64,000 bases of DNA from Triglochin maritima (taxonomy: Eukaryota; Streptophyta; Magnoliopsida; Alismatales; Juncaginaceae), in assembly GCA_963682175.1 (NCBI GenBank), contig OY821771.1, positions 35,546,201-35,610,200 on the forward strand. The letters run 5' to 3'. Each line of letters begins with the position of its first letter. Positions within the stretch are counted from its first letter, which is position 1. Below, in pieces: positions 58,701 through 64,000 of this stretch. The translations under genes were made by a program, and so were the position numbers. The notes below the pieces were generated by a model. That model was not told where the DNA came from. It ran no database searches and saw nothing but the letters and a program-made list of their open reading frames with translations.

Positions 58701-61700
58701 TTAAAAAATCAGGCATTTCAAAAGGAAAGCATCATAGGCTTCAACATTTTAGGAAGGTCATCAAGGAAAGCTAAGTCATAAATAAAGTTGATAGACAAAA
58801 CAATGGAACAAAATAGAAAGAATAGTTTGGAGTACAAAACAGAATAATATTTCCAACCACCAACATAGCATACTGTAGATAATATAAATAAAACAAAATT
58901 TCAAGGATGTTCGACAACGAAAACAAAAAGAGTAACCCAGGTTAAAGCTGCTTAGATGCAAAAAACAACTTAGGATATAGGAATTTATTACCTCATTATT
59001 AGATGGAGTTGATACGGGCAACCCATCCTTGTCCAATAGCTACAACGATTAGAAGAACAAATAAAAATAAAAGGTAAATAAATGGATGGCAAAAATAAGT
59101 CTATCATATACACGCAATAAGCAATAAAAAAGGGAAGATTCAAAAATATATTTCAAACATATATTCACATGCCGCATGTGAATCTCTTCAACAAAATGAT
59201 TACGTGATATATTTGAGTTGATTATCTAGGTATCTACAGTCTAAAGATTTCTGGCATATGAGTTGTTGGTCAAGCCACAACCAACACAAGTTCTGTGACA
59301 ACAAAATTCGTATAAAAATCATGACAGAAGTTGTTAACAAAAATATGTGGGATGGTTTGATTCTTGGTTTAGTTTCTGAAAACGGTGTTTAGAGATTGTC
59401 TTTAGATGACAATTAACACAACTCAATTCAGAACAGGTACAATAAGCTACAAGTGTCAATAACAAACCAGGTTTAAATTTCAAAGTTCAAACAAGGTAGG
59501 GTTTAGTTGGAAGCTTGGAAGACGTTTTTAAGGAATTATGACTTCAATATTCAGTCTAAAACGCACAAACTAGACGTTCTAGGTCATCTGTGGGTACAGT
59601 TCTCAGAAGTTTTTCCAGTACATAACTTTTCTTCTCTTACGTCATGAGTTGTAACTTCTTAAATATCATATGCGAAAGCATGCAGAAATTGTAAAAGCAA
59701 GATGCATTAAGAACGAGATAATCATTGATTTTGCTATCTTGGCAAGACATTTGGAAGGCTACGTTTGCATTTAGCATACTAACAAGAGTACAAGACAAAT
59801 TTCTGTAACACCACTTATATTAAATTTAGATGAAAGTAAAGACGAAATGAGCGTAGAATGGTAACACACTGTAGGAAAAGGATGAAACAACTCCAACACA
59901 AAATTAAAGCAAATGAAGTACTCACCACTTTTTCATGGCTTCTAACCAGTACCTCCAAATCAGAAAGACGGGCCTAAATTTTTTTCCGTAAGTGGGTTAG
60001 TACAGAATTAAGAAAGAGAGAGTAACTGCAATTATAGATTCAACAACCTCAGCAACTGCAGCTCTCGACTCTGCAGCAGAAACTGCACGCCAAGCGTCTG
60101 TTAATTCTGTTCTGACACGTTCCACTTGCTGTCTTGAGTCCTCTAAGGCCCTTTCCCTTTCATTCTTTAACATTCTAACATGATCACGTCCTTCCTGAAG
60201 TTCCTTCTTAGCTTCAGCCCACTCTTTCTATGGAAAAGTAAAATAGGAAAGAAGTTCATATCATATCAAATAACTTGCTGATGTCAGAGTAACACAATTA
60301 AAACATCAAAACCTTCCCTATATTTATCATGGTCAAAGGCCATGTGCACTTATTTAAAGGAAACTAAAAGCTACCATAACGAACTAACATAAAAAAAATA
60401 TTTAGACTTTTGAACTTCTTAATACCACATTTCTTTAAAATCCAAAAAAGAAAATATAAATTACCTTATCAACTCCTTCACGAATAATTCTATAAAAAAA
60501 CATTGTATTATGGATGGCCACGTCTTTTGCCTCAACTTTTGCAAAAATAAATAAGGGATAGTTTGAGATCCAAGACTACTATCAATGACATAATTGAGCA
60601 TTTCACGTGTTCCTGAACAATTTAATAACCACCTCTCAACCCTCAAATTGAGGTTGCTCGTCACCAAACGACTCTGCTTTCATAAGGTTCTTCTCAGACA
60701 CCAATCTTACGGTTAATATTTTTAATGCAGCTCAGATCTTCGGATTAGCGCAAGCATTTGGCAAACCTTACACGAACAAAACTTCAGTAGAACACAAAGA
60801 GCCTGCAGACGGATTGCCTAAGGGAAATTCCCATCTTCTAAGATAGGAATACAGCACTATTTGGACCATAAATACAGCTAAGCATTTTTTGGATCATTAA
60901 AAAAGAGATTGCTCAGTGGTATAGTTGAACAAAAGAGTGTTATTAAAAAGATGGAATTCCTTCCAAAAAACAACAGTAATTTATTAATCAAGTAAAGTGA
61001 AAGAATCATGTAAGTATATAACATATAACATATAAATCATAAATAAACAAGGTTCATGTATGAAGCATTTCGACAAACTTACTTCAACACGTTTTATGTG
61101 ATCCTCCATTTTTTGTCTCTCAAGCATTCTGTTCTCCTGCATATACAAACCCAAATATGTGGGGAGGAAAGTTTACCGAGACTCGAACATATAAAATACC
61201 TAATCAATTCTAGAAATAAACAAAACACAGCTATACCTCACGAACTTCCCCAACACTATGAATGGTGTCCAAGCTTGACTGTGCAAGGGGGAAAACAAAA
61301 AATGATTTAGGTACTCAAGTACAAAACAGTCATAAACACGAAACAGTACACGCAATGTATTGCTCATGCTTCAGAACTGATCTGTGCAGAACTGCAGATA
61401 TAGCTAATAGCAAAATGTCAACCATCACACACATTCGTTTTGATCTGTAAAGGCAAACTAAAAAAAAGGAGAAAGTATATACCACCAAGGTGCTAGCAGT
61501 CAGGCAAGGGTACCCAAATAGGAACACACCAAAAACAAGCAACAGTAATGTCCAAACAAAAAACAAAGATCGGCAATAGAATCCTGAGAAAAAGGTTAAG
61601 AATCACACTATGTTTCCTTGCTCTTCCTAGGATTTGAAACCACGGAATCTGTCGACCCCACGCTTGTACTCCATGGAATGAGCCTGGCAAAGGGTATTTG

Positions 61701-64000
61701 TTCAAATGTTGGACAATGACATTCATGAAGACCATAGAAGATCTGGATGTCCAGATCATCTACCCCAAACCGATCAGAGTTCCTCAGGAGAGGAGCAAAC
61801 ATCCACCATAACTACTTCAATAAATCATTTCCTGAAAATTCCCACAATCTCCTGACAAGAGACGAATAAGTGAAAATATTCCTCATGATTCTCCCAAAGG
61901 TTACAACAACTCACTGGTTGCGAAGAAGTGATTTTGAGATGGACTTCTATTAAGCTCCAACTAATGAGATTGCACCACAGTAGAGTTTTTTTATCATTAA
62001 TAGGTACGAAAAGGGAGATGCGCGGAGTAAGAAAAAAACCAAAAGGGCAAAAATTGATAGGGTACCGAACCAAAATGAAAAGTAGGTCGAAAACCGAACT
62101 ACATCAAATTTGCATAAAACTTAAACCAAAAGCCAAAGCTTGCCTATTTAAAAGAGGGAATCAGCCTAAATGCCAACTTGTTGAAGCCAAAAGTACATGT
62201 CCCAAAACCGATTTGCTTCGAATTTTTGCAATAACCACACCTTTGTTATCAAAACAAAGGATCCACCTCTGGCTCTCCATATATTCCACAAAAGGGCTAA
62301 AGGTTCGAGCTTCCCAGAATCTTGAAAGTGACACCGCGGGAGATCCATGATCCATCAACCAATTCTTCCAAAAAAAATGGAAGTACATCCCCACTCGAAG
62401 TCGACCTTTCCAAATTTCACAGTGAGCTTATACATCAATGCCTTAGTAATGTCACACGATCTGAAAAGGTAGTCATTGTTCTCCTCCCATGCCTTGTAAA
62501 GAGGACAGCGACCCACCAGGAACCACCCCCTGAATTTCATGGTAATCTTTGTGAGGGTCTTACCACGGGAAGTATGCCAGGATAGGAAATAGACTTTGGG
62601 AGGTGCCATCTCGTCCCAAATAAACAATTACTTGTGCAACAAGGGTCCAAGGCCAAAAAGAAAGTGATGAGGCATAGCAGAGAAAAGAAAGTTCGAAATG
62701 AAAGACCTCACAAGAGAATCTGAGTTAGCATTAGAAATATTCCAAGAATCAAGGGTATCCAATAGAGAGCAAGTTGGGTACACTCGCGACCTGAAAGCGA
62801 GAGACAGAAAGAAAGGTTCCACGTTGGTAACGAATCATTCCACACCAAAAGGTCACCAACCCATGCCTCCTTGTCTTCCGCCATCCCATAAAAAAGGTAA
62901 GGAGTCCATCAGGGCACACTCCCCAACTCATCTAGTCTTCACATGAGTGTTACCGTCATACAAATCAGACAGGTGCCAAATCACTTCCCAAAAAAGCATC
63001 CCTAAGTTTTAGGTTTGCACGTCCTTCCCCCAAATACAGAGCATCTAAATGGGAACATATTGGTCAAAAGTCAGTCTACCAACTCGGACAAGAGTTCCCT
63101 TTCAGCCAGCCATCTTCCTATCCAAACGCCAAGCATGAGGAGGCATTTTTCTAACGTTTGAAGTTGAAGGAAAGTGGAAACCTCAAGTACAGGATGGGGA
63201 ACGTGTTAACCTTATGGTCCATCATGGCAGCGCACCCACAAGAATGTTTACATCAAAGGATCTTGATGACTCACCACTTTACATGTGAAGAACATATACA
63301 GCCAACAGAATGGAATACTGCTACCAACATATTGGCTAGCGAACAGAACATGCAGTCGCAAAAGGAAATGGTAAGGCTAAAACATGCACTGAAACTTTCA
63401 ACATTAACATTTACCTGCAGGCGATAAACTCTTTCAGATAAACTATGAATTTCATCAGATGCTCTTTTTTCAGCATTTGTTAGCACTTCTTTTTCATTTT
63501 TCAGAACAGACACCTAAAAGAAGACACAAACACTGAAAGCAGTTAATCTTTGGATGTGATACACGATAGGAAACTTAATGTGTGCTACCTCCATGGATAA
63601 TTTCCGCGAAAGCTCTTCAGAAGCATGCAACAAATCATTGCTTTCCCTGAACCTTCTCTGGTAATCAACCAATAACTGGCTCAACTCTACATTCCTAGAT
63701 CTGATCCCATTAGCTTCCTCTCTCTGACATATTCCACCATTTCAGTATGATAGAAATATGGAAACAAGAAGTTCATCGGCTCAATAGTACCTGCTGCTCC
63801 AAGTCCTTCATAAAGCTATCAAGTTTTTCAGTAGCAAACTTTGCTTCCAATGACGTCCTATCACGTTCTAATCTAACCGCCAAAAGTTCATCCCTAAGCG
63901 AAATGAACGCAGACAACATGAGCTACATACATTAGGTTGCAGTTATGTGGAGTAGAAACAGTAAAATAAACTGGTCAAAGTGTATTTACATTGTCCATAT
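46773..64000 (-). CDS. NUA: NUA (nuclear pore anchor, TPR/Mlp homologue), 3' part
   Basis: Minus-strand exons: (63990-64000), 63791-63893, 63589-63723, 63415-63513, 61237-61278, 61083-61136, 60048-60227, 59926-59973, 58992-59039, 57420-57503, 57229-57303, 56862-57046, 56678-56780, 55817-55933, 55533-55625, 53943-54092, 53811-53864, 53216-53329, 53031-53108, 52796-52936, 52627-52698, 50892-51047, 50708-50761, 50505-50592, 50360-50430, 50150-50278, 48945-49007, 48347-48527, 46929-48085 and 46773-46847. Phase holds throughout, giving about 1,315 C-terminal residues; the N-terminal third or more lies outside. About 845 residues are coiled coil (VYRLQSSLDTIHSVGEVRE, EWAEAKKELQEGR, ALKQMESTHLDYKAE, NYERQVILLSETIQEL, LLRESNAQLREENKHNFEE). 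A serine-rich exon, a 385-residue acidic tail (RRIVRPRLEQ, EREEGELESGE) and an RG-rich end (GRAARGRGGRG) follow. NUA lines the nuclear basket and in Arabidopsis affects SUMO turnover, mRNA export and flowering time. The last donor (GTAAAT, 46928) has a weaker alternative upstream. The first partial exon is inferred. Confidence 0.95.
61480..63150 (-). mobile_element. LINE remnant (reverse-transcriptase zinc-binding tail) in a NUA intron
   Basis: It lies in the intron 61279-63414. On the minus strand, about 62627-62355 reads IWDEMAPPKVYFLSWHTSRG, a cysteine-containing RCPLYKAWEENNDYLF and SCDITKALMYKLTVKFG. A shifted frame then gives PLALLWNIWRARGGS. This is the pattern of the zf-RVT domain at the C-terminus of plant LINE reverse transcriptases. 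A similar cysteine box (CCNLWENHEEYFHLFVSC) at about 61900 suggests a second, related fragment. Frames are broken and no poly(A) tail or duplication was found. Confidence 0.6.

Noticed and set aside
61825..62394. Extra NUA exons in the long intron
   Set aside because: The flanking exons join in phase and match the contiguous family sequence (VYRLQ followed by SSLDT). The frames there are LINE-like.
1..64000. tRNA or rRNA genes
   Set aside because: I saw no cloverleaf with conserved A/B box motifs and no rRNA-like stretch. A tRNA scan would be decisive.

Overview
The window is nuclear DNA from a flowering plant, probably a eudicot. It has spliced genes with GT-AG introns, chloroplast-targeted thylakoid-lumen proteins, plant-type Ty1/copia, Ty3/gypsy (chromovirus), CACTA and Mutator-like (MULE) elements, and no bacterial gene organisation. 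The species cannot be read from the sequence.

Layout. Positions 1-13.8 kb are a graveyard of nested elements: a decayed CACTA element (1-2577); an orphan exon-like fragment (2637-2863); a chromovirus (minus strand, LTR 2864-4563, body to about 8060) fused to the 3' half of a copia element (plus strand, 8061-10995); this abuts the integrase of a second copia element (minus strand, to about 13.85 kb), which is itself split by a solo LTR with a perfect GTAAC duplication. From 14.3 to 17.6 kb lies a plus-strand pseudogene of peptide:N-glycanase (PNG1) that has lost its catalytic cysteine. A MULE with a perfect 9-bp target duplication occupies 17917-20419. The stretch 20.4-27.4 kb is AT-rich repeats, a foldback element and an LTR-like block.

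Three genes then follow on the minus strand. FKBP13 (27968-30553, five exons, 194 aa) and FKBP20-2 (31842-43083, seven exons, 259 aa) are both immunophilins with twin-arginine signals for the thylakoid lumen. The third is the 3' part of NUA/TPR, the nuclear-pore-basket coiled-coil protein (46773-64000, 29 complete exons and the edge of another, about 1,315 C-terminal residues). I built these models exon by exon; codon phase is continuous across every junction. FKBP20-2 carries a 4.77-kb copia element with a 5-bp duplication in its last intron, antisense to the gene, and other insertions in intron 2. A second MULE (43629-46315) sits between NUA and FKBP20-2, about 550 bp upstream of the FKBP20-2 start.

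FKBP13 and FKBP20-2 both act in the thylakoid lumen, so their head-to-tail adjacency may be functional or accidental. NUA acts at the nuclear pore and is not obviously linked to them. No new defence-like or enzymatic system was found. The most unusual signals are structural: the palindrome GGTCGACC is reiterated in LTRs of unrelated retrotransposons, the palindrome AGATATATCT is reiterated in a foldback element and in an FKBP20-2 intron, and a MULE family has hairpin-forming subterminal repeats.
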